From the IMG/VR virus record IMGVR_UViG_3300008111_001005, positions 1-64,000 of that record: a DNA stretch of 64,000 nt; one strand, given 5' to 3'. The DNA comes from a virus. Shown piece after piece: positions 32,458-42,338 of the stretch; the stretch's first letter is position 1, and each line of letters begins with the position of its first letter. Both the position numbers and the translations under genes were made by a program. Below the pieces are notes generated by a model. That model made no database searches. It was not told the DNA's origin and saw only the letters and a program-made list of their open reading frames with translations.

Positions 32458-35346
32458 ATGTCTAATAAAAAGAATAAAAATTGGATTAAAGGTGCTATTA
32501 AGAGACCTGGGGCTTTAACTAAAAAGGCTAATAATGCTGGGATGTCTGTGCCTGCGTTCACAAATAAAGTTACCTCTAACCCTGATAAGTACGATCTCAG
32601 AACAGTTAGGCAAGCTAACCTTGCTAAGACTCTTAGAAAGTTTCAACCTGGGGGTGATAGAGCTCTTCCTAATGGAGCTATGACTTCCACATTGTCTTCT
32701 CCAGGTTTAGGAGCATTTGAAGCTCAGCAGCAAAGAGCATTTGAAATGCAGGAGTATGCTAAGCAATTAGCTGAGGAACAGAAAGCTAAAGAAAAAGCAG
32801 CAGAAGAGGCTAAGAAAGAACAACTTCAAGCTACTGCGGCGCAAGCTGGGAGTAAAGAAACATTTGATTTAGCTCAAAAGGGAATTGAAGCTTTTAGAGC
32901 TGGAAGAGCGGCTAAGAAAGCTGGGGACGTAGCTAAGACAGCTACAACTGCTGGTAAAGTAGCCAATACAGGAGTATATAATCCTGTAGGATTAGGTTTA
33001 AATTTAGCTGGGAGTGCAGTGCAAGCAGCTAGTGATGACAATGATCCAACAAAATATAATGCTGGAGAGACTACTGGGACTCTGATGAAGGGTGCTGGGA
33101 CAGGTCTTGGGATGGCTGGAACACTGACAGCATTAGCTCCTGCTCTTGCTATTCCTGGTATTGGATGGGCAGCAGCAGGTGTTGGAGCTTTGACAGCTGG
33201 GGCTATTGCTTTACATAGAAGAAATAAAGCAAGAAAAGAACAAGCTGAATTAGATTCTAAAAAAGCTGAAGATAAGAATAGGTTGAATACTGCATTCTCC
33301 GATTCTTGGAATCAAGCATTTACAAAATCTGGGATGGACATGGGATACAATGTTGGGAGTTCTGCAACTAACTCTTATCTCCCCGGGCAACAACAAATGA
33401 TGCAGACTGGGGGAGTAAATACTAGAAGTTTGCTTAGCAGTTTAAATCAAGTAGATATATCAAAACCTATCGATCCTGCAAATCTTGCAATGGCTCTTGA
33501 AAAGAGACCATCTCCCAGTGCGTTGAGTAGTTATGCATACGGTGCATATAGTGGTCCTGCTATAAAAAGTGCAAGTAATCTGTCTACAAACCCCTATGTG
33601 CTAACTGGTTATCAAAATGCATTACAGCAAGTTAGAGGATATCAGACTGGGGGTAAAGTACCGGGTGGAGAAATTAAACCATTACAAGGAGGAGCAGTAG
33701 AGTTTGTTGGGAGAACTCATAAGGAGGGTGGGATTATGATTGATCCTAGTACAGAAGTAGAGGATGGAGAGACTATGGATAAAGTCAACATGGTTGATAA
33801 GCAAGGAGATTACATATTCTCTAACTACTTAAAGCTTGGGGGTAAAACTTTTGCTCAAAGACATAAAGAGATTCTGAATAGAAAAGGTTCTCAATCTGAG
33901 ATACAGAATCTTGCTAAAATGCAAGAGACAGTAGCAGCTAAAGATGGGGAGGCAGGTCGTACTCCTAAGAAGATAATGCAGACTGCGGGTGAGCGTAATC
34001 CAAATGAATCTTACTTCCAAAATTACAATTACGCTATTCAACCTAGAACTACTGGGAAAATCCCAATGGAGGGAGATATTGATAGGAGTAACTGGCAAGC
34101 TACGTTAAATACTCCTTGGGCTCAAAATTTAGGTTTAGATCCTAATATGACTCAAGAGCAGTTAATGCAATACTACAATGAAGAGTATACTCCTATGGTA
34201 CAAAATATGGCTAAGGAGAATCCTGATGAATTTATAGCAAGAGCTAAAGAATTTGCTTTTAGTAATGATCCCAACGCAAAATATATTAGAAAGCAGTTTA
34301 ATGATGATGGATCACTAAAAGAGGGTGGATTAGATAAATTAGTTGGGTTAGCTACTGATACTCAGGTTGGGCCCTATCACGCAATATTTGCTCCAAAAAA
34401 AGAAGTACCCAAACCCGAAACTCCACCTACTCCTCCGCAAGAGACACCTGAGCCAGAAAAACCTCAGAGCAAAACACCTCCGGAAAAAGAAATTCCAAAT
34501 ATGATACCCCCTAAGGATCTTCCAATGCTTCCTTTAGGTTGGGCACAATTAGCAGGACCTGCATTTGCACTGAAGAATAAGTATCCTGAAGCACAGATGG
34601 CTTACACTAGCCCTGTTGGACGTATTAATCTTCCGAGAGTAAACTACAATGCTCAACGTGCAGCTAATGCAAACGCAACAACCGCAATGCAGAGAAGTAT
34701 TGAGAACTCATCTTCTGGACCTGCAGGTATGGCTAGCAGATTAGCTGCTCTTAATACAGCTAGAGAGGCTGATCTTGAGATTGCAAATGCAGAATCACAA
34801 GTCAACAAAGCGTTGATGGCTGAAGAAGCTTCTGAGAACTTAAAGGCAGATATGGCTAATGCACAGATTGGGGCTGATATGTCTCAGTTTAATGCGCAGA
34901 TGAGGTATCAGTCTGACATGAATAAATATGATACTAGACATGCTGCAGTTTCCCAAATTGGGAACATTCTTACAGAGATTGGGAAAGGATATAGACAGAA
35001 CCTTGCAGATGAAAGAGTTGCTAGAGCTACACAGCTGAATGGGGAATATGATAGAGAAAGAATGAAATCTGCAGCTAGACTTAGAAACTCTACTGTAAAT
35101 GTGGGAGGTAAAGAAGTAAAGTTTAGGAACTTATCTCCACAACAACAGAATGAAGCAGCAGCTGCCATGTATATGGGTGCTAATGATCCTACTAAAGTGC
35201 AATCTTTCTTAGAAGAAGATAAGAAGATGAGAGCGCAAGCTATGGCTCCTAAAGAAGAAGAAACAACTGAAGCTAAGAAGAGAGGAGGAAGGAGATATAC
35301 TAGTAAATTTGGGAAAATAAATAAGAGAACAAGAAAAGCTAAGTAA
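32458..35346 (+). CDS. virion-associated protein with membrane-prone segment and QTGG motifs, 962 aa
   Basis: The start is placed at ATG 32458 (MSNKKNKNWIKGAIKRPGAL) rather than the in-frame TTG at 32443. The basic N-terminal motif NWIKGAIKRPGALTKKA recurs in crAss-like virion proteins. Residues about 110-165 are Lys/Ala/Glu helical. Residues 206-256 are hydrophobic, including GMAGTLTALAPALAIPGIGW, and could insert in a membrane. MQTGG (33400-33414) and YQTGG (33640-33654) precede GGEIKPLQGGAVEFVGRTHK with EGG, a motif of large Bacteroidetes phage virion proteins. A Pro-rich linker lies near 650-685 and a basic C-terminus ends the chain. It is probably injected or internal; not proven. Confidence 0.6.
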   Translation: MSNKKNKNWIKGAIKRPGALTKKANNAGMSVPAFTNKVTSNPDKYDLRTVRQANLAKTLRKFQPGGDRALPNGAMTSTLSSPGLGAFEAQQQRAFEMQEYAKQLAEEQKAKEKAAEEAKKEQLQATAAQAGSKETFDLAQKGIEAFRAGRAAKKAGDVAKTATTAGKVANTGVYNPVGLGLNLAGSAVQAASDDNDPTKYNAGETTGTLMKGAGTGLGMAGTLTALAPALAIPGIGWAAAGVGALTAGAIALHRRNKARKEQAELDSKKAEDKNRLNTAFSDSWNQAFTKSGMDMGYNVGSSATNSYLPGQQQMMQTGGVNTRSLLSSLNQVDISKPIDPANLAMALEKRPSPSALSSYAYGAYSGPAIKSASNLSTNPYVLTGYQNALQQVRGYQTGGKVPGGEIKPLQGGAVEFVGRTHKEGGIMIDPSTEVEDGETMDKVNMVDKQGDYIFSNYLKLGGKTFAQRHKEILNRKGSQSEIQNLAKMQETVAAKDGEAGRTPKKIMQTAGERNPNESYFQNYNYAIQPRTTGKIPMEGDIDRSNWQATLNTPWAQNLGLDPNMTQEQLMQYYNEEYTPMVQNMAKENPDEFIARAKEFAFSNDPNAKYIRKQFNDDGSLKEGGLDKLVGLATDTQVGPYHAIFAPKKEVPKPETPPTPPQETPEPEKPQSKTPPEKEIPNMIPPKDLPMLPLGWAQLAGPAFALKNKYPEAQMAYTSPVGRINLPRVNYNAQRAANANATTAMQRSIENSSSGPAGMASRLAALNTAREADLEIANAESQVNKALMAEEASENLKADMANAQIGADMSQFNAQMRYQSDMNKYDTRHAAVSQIGNILTEIGKGYRQNLADERVARATQLNGEYDRERMKSAARLRNSTVNVGGKEVKFRNLSPQQQNEAAAAMYMGANDPTKVQSFLEEDKKMRAQAMAPKEEETTEAKKRGGRRYTSKFGKINKRTRKAK

Positions 35347-37853
35347 TGCCTATTCAATATTCAAACCCTATAAACCCATATGTAAATAGAGGATCTGTAG
35401 AGGTAGCTAAGTTATTAAGTAGCAAGTTTGCTAATAACTTTCAGTTTGCTGATCAGCTACAAGATTCTTTAGCTAATTTACAAGTAGCTGATTTTGAGGG
35501 AGATCTAGCTGCTAAGATGCAGCTTGAACAGAGAACTCGTCAAGAATTAGAGGGATTCTCAGCGAGAGGGGACTATGAAAATCTCATGGTCCCCATTACT
35601 CGTTCTGCACAACAGTTTGCAAAAGATTACACTCCGTTAGCGCAAAACTATAAACTCTATGAAGAAGCTAAGAAGATAGAGCAAGAAAGAGTTATGCGTG
35701 GAGATGTCACTCAAGACCAGTATGAAAACTGGATGAGAAGATCTAAGTATATCAATGACCCAACTACTGGGGACTTAGGGACATATAGAGGTGTAAAGTT
35801 TAATGCAGATGGGAGTGTAGACAATTCATCTTATTTTGCTCATATCCCTATTGCAAGAGCTGTCAATGTTGATGAGGAAATCCTCAAAGCAATTAATACT
35901 CTTGACCCAGAGAAAAGAGGAGGAAGATCTGCAACAAACTTTGTTCAAGGACAGGATGGGATACGTTATGTAGTTGATAGTGAGGGAGAAATTATTGAAC
36001 AAGTAACTCCAGATAGAGTAGCAGCAGTAACTAGACAAGTTCTTGATAGATCTGATGTACGATCCTATCTTGAGCAAGAAGCTGATTTTGGGACATTTGA
36101 ATCTACTCCTGAGGAATTGCAGATGATTTTGTCTCAGCGCCTTGAGACTATTTCCGGGAAACCATCACATACTCAACATGCTCAAGAACTTAGAACTGTA
36201 TTGCAGTCTGGGAATGCTGGGCAGATGAGGCAGATGGCTAAGAAGGTTCTGCAAGATCAAGATGCAGAGCGTTATATGGATATGGCTATTAGAGCTGGAG
36301 CTACAACTAGCAGATATGGAGGTGGATCTAGGCAAAGAATTGATTCTGATTATTACTCTTACTTGAAAGATACAACTCCCGATCCTGTAGAGCAAGCTAT
36401 TGTTATTCCTGGACAACCTCAGAATGTAACTCCTGCAGCTGCGGATCCACGTACTAGAGAGATTACTCCACAGAGTATAGAAAAGACTAGAGAGAATATT
36501 AAAAATGAGAGAGTAGCAGCAATAAGAACTATTGGGAATACTCATCCAAATCTTTTAGCCCCAATAAGAAACTTAAACTTCACAACCAGTGAGCAAGTTG
36601 GGGGTATGAGTGATGCGGCTTTGCGACAGGCATTCCCACAAGCTAATAATCAGGAAATGCAAGCTCTTATGCAATTCAGGAATATTCACAGAAATATTGC
36701 CTCTAAAGAAAGAGCTATCAATGATTTTGAATCTGCTGCTAAGGAGGCTGCGGGATACACTCCTAAAAGTGCTGTAAACAGAACAATTATAGATGCTGCA
36801 ACAGAACGTGGAGTACAAGCAGAGCAACTGGGAGGAAGTATTATTGCAGATATTAGAAGTGGGAAAGGAGTTAATCAAGAGCAAGCTATTAGAATATTTG
36901 CTGAGAACTTCTTAAATGAAGCTGAGAATAGTCGCACTGGATTTAGAGGTGTAGTTGCCCAAGCAGTTGGAGGTATGGGACAATACTTAACAGGTGATAT
37001 GGTTAATCCTGCAGAAGCAACAAAGTATCTTAAAACCATCTTAGTAGATACATTTGGATTAGATGAAGCAGATGCTGGTAAAGTTTTAAAAGGACTTAAA
37101 CCAGTTGATCACGGATTGTCTGGAGTTGCTGAAGTACTAAACCCAAGCACAATTAGTGCTAATGAAAGGTCGGCTGCAGGTGCATATGCAGAACAACTGG
37201 AACAAGCATCTAAAGTTCAGTTAGGATTTGGGGCATCTACTCAAATGTTTGGAGATCCTACTGGGGGCAAAGCTTCTAAGAAATTGACAGAAGAAATACA
37301 ATCATATCCAGCATCTCAGTTTACTCACTTAACTGATAGATATACTGGAACTCCTATATCTCAATTAGTTTCTGGAGATTACTCAGTTTCAGATGTTAAG
37401 TTTACACATGTGGTTATGTCTGATAACACAGTGTCTACCAATGCATTACAGTTAACATTTAAACCTGGAAGTGGGTCTGATGGGGAAAATGTAACAGTCG
37501 CTGTCCCATATGCAGAAGCAGTTCAAAGCTTTAATGTTGGGGGAAGAGATGTATATTCTGCAACTAATATGGGAGTTGTACAGAAGACACTGGACGCAGC
37601 ATTGTCTTATAAGATAAATAATCCTTTAGCAAGAAGTGCTAGAATTGTAGAGAACTTTGCAACAGGAACATTGGTATCTGAATTTATATTCAATGAATCT
37701 GGAGTGGGGGGAGGTGTTAAAGCAATGGATATTATTGGGGTAAATTCTCAATTCACAAATACTGCAGGAAATAGATATAATGTAGATAATGCTAAGTTAG
37801 AATCTTGGGCTGACTTCTACATTGACGCAAGCCTTCAAGGAATATTCCAATAA
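35346..37853 (+). CDS. putative internal virion (cargo) protein, 835 aa
   Basis: The start overlaps the previous stop (TAATG). The sequence is helical and mixed-charge, beginning MPIQYSNPINPYVNRGSVEV, with helical segments such as LYEEAKKIEQERVMRGDVTQ and ERAINDFESAAKEAAGY. The C-terminal part is more beta-rich (VKFTHVVMSDNTVSTNALQL). No catalytic site was found. It sits between two proteins that look like injected cargo and is co-oriented with the virion RNA polymerase gene, so a head-internal or ejected role is favoured. Specific function is unknown. Confidence 0.55.
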   Translation: MPIQYSNPINPYVNRGSVEVAKLLSSKFANNFQFADQLQDSLANLQVADFEGDLAAKMQLEQRTRQELEGFSARGDYENLMVPITRSAQQFAKDYTPLAQNYKLYEEAKKIEQERVMRGDVTQDQYENWMRRSKYINDPTTGDLGTYRGVKFNADGSVDNSSYFAHIPIARAVNVDEEILKAINTLDPEKRGGRSATNFVQGQDGIRYVVDSEGEIIEQVTPDRVAAVTRQVLDRSDVRSYLEQEADFGTFESTPEELQMILSQRLETISGKPSHTQHAQELRTVLQSGNAGQMRQMAKKVLQDQDAERYMDMAIRAGATTSRYGGGSRQRIDSDYYSYLKDTTPDPVEQAIVIPGQPQNVTPAAADPRTREITPQSIEKTRENIKNERVAAIRTIGNTHPNLLAPIRNLNFTTSEQVGGMSDAALRQAFPQANNQEMQALMQFRNIHRNIASKERAINDFESAAKEAAGYTPKSAVNRTIIDAATERGVQAEQLGGSIIADIRSGKGVNQEQAIRIFAENFLNEAENSRTGFRGVVAQAVGGMGQYLTGDMVNPAEATKYLKTILVDTFGLDEADAGKVLKGLKPVDHGLSGVAEVLNPSTISANERSAAGAYAEQLEQASKVQLGFGASTQMFGDPTGGKASKKLTEEIQSYPASQFTHLTDRYTGTPISQLVSGDYSVSDVKFTHVVMSDNTVSTNALQLTFKPGSGSDGENVTVAVPYAEAVQSFNVGGRDVYSATNMGVVQKTLDAALSYKINNPLARSARIVENFATGTLVSEFIFNESGVGGGVKAMDIIGVNSQFTNTAGNRYNVDNAKLESWADFYIDASLQGIFQ

Positions 37854-37865
37854 AATATAAATAGT

Positions 37866-40800
37866 ATGGGCGAACTTAATCCTTTAACAGGCTTACCTAA
37901 AGTAAATCCTAATCAAGTAAATCCTCTTACTGGATTACCTATGTCTCCTTCCCGGAGACCTGGGTATCTATCTCCATTTTCTTATGGGACATATGGTTCT
38001 CCCACAGACTATGAGAGCTTTGAGAGTAGAGGCATTCAGGTAAGACCTGGCTCTGACATCGAAGAACTTAGAGCTCTTAGGCAGAGCACTATGGATCAAT
38101 GGGCTAATGGATTAGGAAAAGCTGGGGTTACATTTGGAACGTCCATTGTAGACAATACTGCAGGATTCTTATATGGATTAGGAGAATATGCTGCAGGGGG
38201 ATTTGATGACTTTGCGGATTCTATGACAGAAAATCCTATTTCACAATTTACTAGATCTGTAAAAGAGTCAACTGCTGAAGCACTTCCTAACTATTATACT
38301 AGAGAACAACAACAGACTACAGATTTACTTAGTGCAAATTTCTGGGCAGATAAATTCTTAGGGGGTGTTGCTTATACTGCAGGTGCTATGGGAACCGCAT
38401 GGCTTACTGGGGGTGCTGGATTAATATCCTCAGGAGCCAGACTGGGTGTAAATGCTGCCGCTGCGGGACTTAAAGCTACTAAAGCTGCTGCAGCCTACAC
38501 AGCTGGGAAAACAATAGCATCTAATATTGCTAAGAGAGCAGGAAAAGTTGGGGAAGCAGCACAAATAGCAGGTCAAAGACTTCCTAAAGGGTTGTCTATG
38601 TTAGAGTCTGGGACTGCAATGTCTATGGCTGAGGCTTCTATTGAAGCAGCAGAAGTTAGAGACATGAAAGTACGTCAGGGAAAAGAGAGATATATGGAAG
38701 AAAATGGGTTGACGGATGAGTCTCAAATTCCTCTTAACGTATTACAAACCATAGAGATACAAGCACAGCAAGCTGAAGGTGCTGCATTTTATGGGAACCT
38801 TGCAGTTCTCATCCCTACGAATCTTATTTCGTTTGGGAAGATGCTTAGACCTATGAATCCTCACAAGCTTAATTTAAATTCTAGAGTTATCTCTGGGACA
38901 GATGATGCTGGGAGATTTGTAGCAAAAGATGCTTATGCAGAGATGGGGAAGTTCGGGAGAACAGCTGCTAGAACAAGAGATTTTGTAGCCCCATATGTGA
39001 AAGGAGCAGCTACTGAATCATTCCAAGAAGGAGCACAATCTGCAATACAAAGAGGTCTTGAAGAGTTTGAGTCGGATCGTTATTATGACTCTGGGAGTGC
39101 AGAACTCTTTGAAGTTCTTATGAAGGGAGGTTCTATGAGAACCCTCAAGGAATCTTTAGGAGATATCGGGGATGCAGCTCTTTCATCTTTTCAAGATAAA
39201 GACGCTAGAGAATCTATGCTTATTGGGGCTATGATTGGTTTGATTACCCAAGGTAAAGCTGGGTTTACAGCAATGAAAGACTCCGATCAAAGAACAAAAG
39301 AATCTTTAGATCTTCTTAATAACCCTAATTTCTACAACCTTAAAGAACGTGCTGGGACTACAAATGCAGCTATAAGATATTCTAATCTTATGGAGCAAGC
39401 TCAGGAGAGAGGAGATATGAAAGCTTATTATGATTATCAGATGCTTCTATTCCAAGAAGAAGCTCTGCATCATGTTAAGAATGGGACATTTGATGTCTTT
39501 GTAAAAAAGCTTGAGGATGCATCGAAGATGACTCAAGAAGAGCTTGAAGAAACTGGGATGGCTTCAGGTGCTGCTTCTTCCTCAGCTTTAAACCCAGCTG
39601 CAGAATTAGTTAATCGCACAAAGGGTTTTATCAAGACTGTAGAGAAAGTAAATAATATGTTCCCTGGGACTCAGATGCCCATTGGAGCACAAGCATTATT
39701 TATGTCTAAGGCTCGTAAAGAAGAATTAGCTCAACAGATAAAAGACGAGAATATATACAAGTCTGCTTTGATTAGAACAGCAGCAATGAAGGATGGATTA
39801 GATTCTCGTATCTCCCAAGCTCTTACGGAATTAAAAGATCTAGCCCCAAATTTAGATACAACTAAGATATCTGAATCTAGAACTAAACAGTTTGCAAAGG
39901 TTATGGGAGAGGGAAAGAATGAAACATTAGTAGCCCCAGATAAAAATGAGGAAATTGATGAAGAGATTAAAAAAACTTTTCAAACTATTGAGAATCCTAT
40001 AGATCAGGCTTTATTTACAGAGAAGGCTAACTATTTAATCTCTATGCTTAATGATAGGGATTATGTTTTATCTGCGCAAGATAATTTATTAAGATCTCCA
40101 GAAGAGAGGGACTTATATATTCAGAGAGCAAAGATTCGTGAAGAGATTGAATTACAGAAAGCTAGAGATATGGTTGTTGATACAGCTATTTCTGAAACAC
40201 TTACTGCAGATGAGTTAAAAGACAGATATTCAACTTTTGAAAATATCTCTGGGGAAGCTCAGACTAAGTATGATAGTGCGAATATAACCAGGACCGCAGA
40301 GGAGGGAAGAATTATAAAGAAGTTCAATCAGATGAAAAAGTCTGAGATTGAAGCTTTGACTACAGAGAATGCAACTCCACTTGAACTAAAATTAAGAGAG
40401 AAGTATTTAGCTAGTAGAACTCAAGAAGAACCTGTAGCACCCAAAAGTCCTGAAGCTCCTGCCCCAAAAAGTCCTGAAGCTACATCTGCTCCCGAAACTG
40501 AGGAAGTTACTCCAGACTCAGAAGATTCTCTTGAGTCACTTATGGAGAGGCAGAAAGATGTACTTCAAGAACAGGAACAAAATAAACCCAAAGCTCCTGC
40601 CCCAGCATCTACTGTTAGAGATAACTCCAATGAGATAGTTACAAGAACTACTCAGAATGTTCCTGAAGGAGCAGCTTCAAAAGGACAGTTCTTATTAGAT
40701 GCTAATGGGAAAGTAATAGTTAATGCTAATGGGGATCCATTGTACAGTGACTTTAATGAGAAAAGAACTGTAAATGGAGTTCCAATCCTTGATCAATCTT

Positions 40801-42338
40801 ACTTAGCTAGTATTGACGTAACTGTTGGGAAAGAAGTTACTCTGGAAGTAATTGAAGATGATTGGTGGTTATCTAATAAAGTTAACTTCCAAGATTCTCA
40901 ATTAGAGAATATTCCTATCTATGTTAAAGTAGATGATAAGTATGTAGGTGTATTAAATACCGGGAGAAGCTCATTAAGAGCAACTGTATATAGAGAGTAC
41001 ACTAAAGGGAATAATGGGAGCGTACAGTCTAGGATAACTGAGAAATACGCTAATAATATATTCAATGCTGTAGATGTTAATGGAGATACTGTTTTGTATA
41101 ATCCAGTAGAATCTATTGAAGAAGACTTTTACTTGGCTTATTTAGATGAAAATTCTAAGTGGGTACTTGGGAATGTCGAAGGTGTAAGAAAAGAGACATT
41201 AGAAACTATTAATGCTCAAATTAACTCAGCAGTATCTGTTGGGGTTAATACTAAACTTACTCCTGGTCAAGTAGCTTTTGTACTTAAAGATCCAAACAAT
41301 CAGTGGAGAACAGTTATTGGGAGTACAGCTAAATTAAGTCCAGAAGATATTCAAGTTGCTTTAGGTCATTTAAAGAAGAATGACTCTGTTAAGTTCACAA
41401 CATTAGTAGGGACGAATATTCTTCCAGGACCTGGGGGAATACGTTTATACTATGGAGATAAAACAGATAACAACATCCTAATAGATTTAATAGATGAAAA
41501 TGGGAATAGGCTATTAGGAGATTTACTTGGGGATAACCTTATCTCTATAGATATGGGTACGGTTAAATCTATTCTGAATGGGAAATTTAAAGGAGTAGAA
41601 TCTATCCCACAAACTCTTAAGAATTCTTTAGTTGCAGAATATGGAGTTGTAGAAGTAACTGCAAAGGGTACAGAAGTTTATGGAGTAATCACTAAAGAAA
41701 ATAATTTATCCCCAGAACAAGTAGAGTTTATTTATACTAACTTAGAATCGTTATTAACTAATCTCTTAACTCAAAAGAGATACAATATATCTGGGGCATT
41801 TATAAATAACAGTAAACCATTTACTGGAGGTGCAACATACCTTGAATGGTTAACTAACCCAAGATCTGAGGATGGAAGTTATAACGGAAGACTGCGTACA
41901 GATGTCAAATCTGTTAATGGGACTGTCTTCTTTGATATGGGATTAAGAATTAGTGATAAGACATCTATGGGCCAAGTCCCTACTCCTAAAGTAACTGTAG
42001 AAGCTCCTGTTGTTGTAGAAGAAGTTGCAGCACCAGTAGCAACTCCTGCACCTGTAGTAGAAGAAGCTCCTGCAGAATTAGAAGGAGATGGTCCTAAGGT
42101 TGTAAAGAGTAGAAAAGCTAGTAAAGCTGGTAAACCTGAAAAAGAAACTCCTGTTAAACCTGCTGAGGAAAAGGCTGCAAGAGATAAAAAATATATGGAT
42201 GATTTGGATAGAAATTATGCTGCGGCTCAGAAAATGGAAATAGAATTAAATGACTTTATTGAAACTATGACCTCTCCGTTTCCGACTGATATTGTAGATT
42301 TGTGGATTAAAGAACAACAAGATAAAAATTGCAAATGA
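37866..42338 (+). CDS. giant putative virion cargo protein, 1490 aa
   Basis: The N-terminus has an exact short repeat, NPLTGLPKVNPNQV then NPLTGLPMSPS (residues 5-28). Residues 70-190 carry a conserved crAss-like cargo pattern: RQSTMDQWANGLGKAGVTFG, ALPNYYTREQQ and SANFWADKFLGGVAYTAGAM. The stretch at about 161-200 is hydrophobic Ala/Gly-rich (AYTAGAMGTAWLTGGAGL), possibly membrane-active. Residues near 850-930 and the C-terminus are Pro/Ala/Glu-rich with APKSPEAPAPKSPEA repeats. Middle regions are helical. It is likely packaged in the head or tail and ejected; no enzyme motif is recognised. It overlaps the RNA polymerase gene by 4 nt (ATGA), implying coupled production. Confidence 0.6.
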   Translation: MGELNPLTGLPKVNPNQVNPLTGLPMSPSRRPGYLSPFSYGTYGSPTDYESFESRGIQVRPGSDIEELRALRQSTMDQWANGLGKAGVTFGTSIVDNTAGFLYGLGEYAAGGFDDFADSMTENPISQFTRSVKESTAEALPNYYTREQQQTTDLLSANFWADKFLGGVAYTAGAMGTAWLTGGAGLISSGARLGVNAAAAGLKATKAAAAYTAGKTIASNIAKRAGKVGEAAQIAGQRLPKGLSMLESGTAMSMAEASIEAAEVRDMKVRQGKERYMEENGLTDESQIPLNVLQTIEIQAQQAEGAAFYGNLAVLIPTNLISFGKMLRPMNPHKLNLNSRVISGTDDAGRFVAKDAYAEMGKFGRTAARTRDFVAPYVKGAATESFQEGAQSAIQRGLEEFESDRYYDSGSAELFEVLMKGGSMRTLKESLGDIGDAALSSFQDKDARESMLIGAMIGLITQGKAGFTAMKDSDQRTKESLDLLNNPNFYNLKERAGTTNAAIRYSNLMEQAQERGDMKAYYDYQMLLFQEEALHHVKNGTFDVFVKKLEDASKMTQEELEETGMASGAASSSALNPAAELVNRTKGFIKTVEKVNNMFPGTQMPIGAQALFMSKARKEELAQQIKDENIYKSALIRTAAMKDGLDSRISQALTELKDLAPNLDTTKISESRTKQFAKVMGEGKNETLVAPDKNEEIDEEIKKTFQTIENPIDQALFTEKANYLISMLNDRDYVLSAQDNLLRSPEERDLYIQRAKIREEIELQKARDMVVDTAISETLTADELKDRYSTFENISGEAQTKYDSANITRTAEEGRIIKKFNQMKKSEIEALTTENATPLELKLREKYLASRTQEEPVAPKSPEAPAPKSPEATSAPETEEVTPDSEDSLESLMERQKDVLQEQEQNKPKAPAPASTVRDNSNEIVTRTTQNVPEGAASKGQFLLDANGKVIVNANGDPLYSDFNEKRTVNGVPILDQSYLASIDVTVGKEVTLEVIEDDWWLSNKVNFQDSQLENIPIYVKVDDKYVGVLNTGRSSLRATVYREYTKGNNGSVQSRITEKYANNIFNAVDVNGDTVLYNPVESIEEDFYLAYLDENSKWVLGNVEGVRKETLETINAQINSAVSVGVNTKLTPGQVAFVLKDPNNQWRTVIGSTAKLSPEDIQVALGHLKKNDSVKFTTLVGTNILPGPGGIRLYYGDKTDNNILIDLIDENGNRLLGDLLGDNLISIDMGTVKSILNGKFKGVESIPQTLKNSLVAEYGVVEVTAKGTEVYGVITKENNLSPEQVEFIYTNLESLLTNLLTQKRYNISGAFINNSKPFTGGATYLEWLTNPRSEDGSYNGRLRTDVKSVNGTVFFDMGLRISDKTSMGQVPTPKVTVEAPVVVEEVAAPVATPAPVVEEAPAELEGDGPKVVKSRKASKAGKPEKETPVKPAEEKAARDKKYMDDLDRNYAAAQKMEIELNDFIETMTSPFPTDIVDLWIKEQQDKNCK

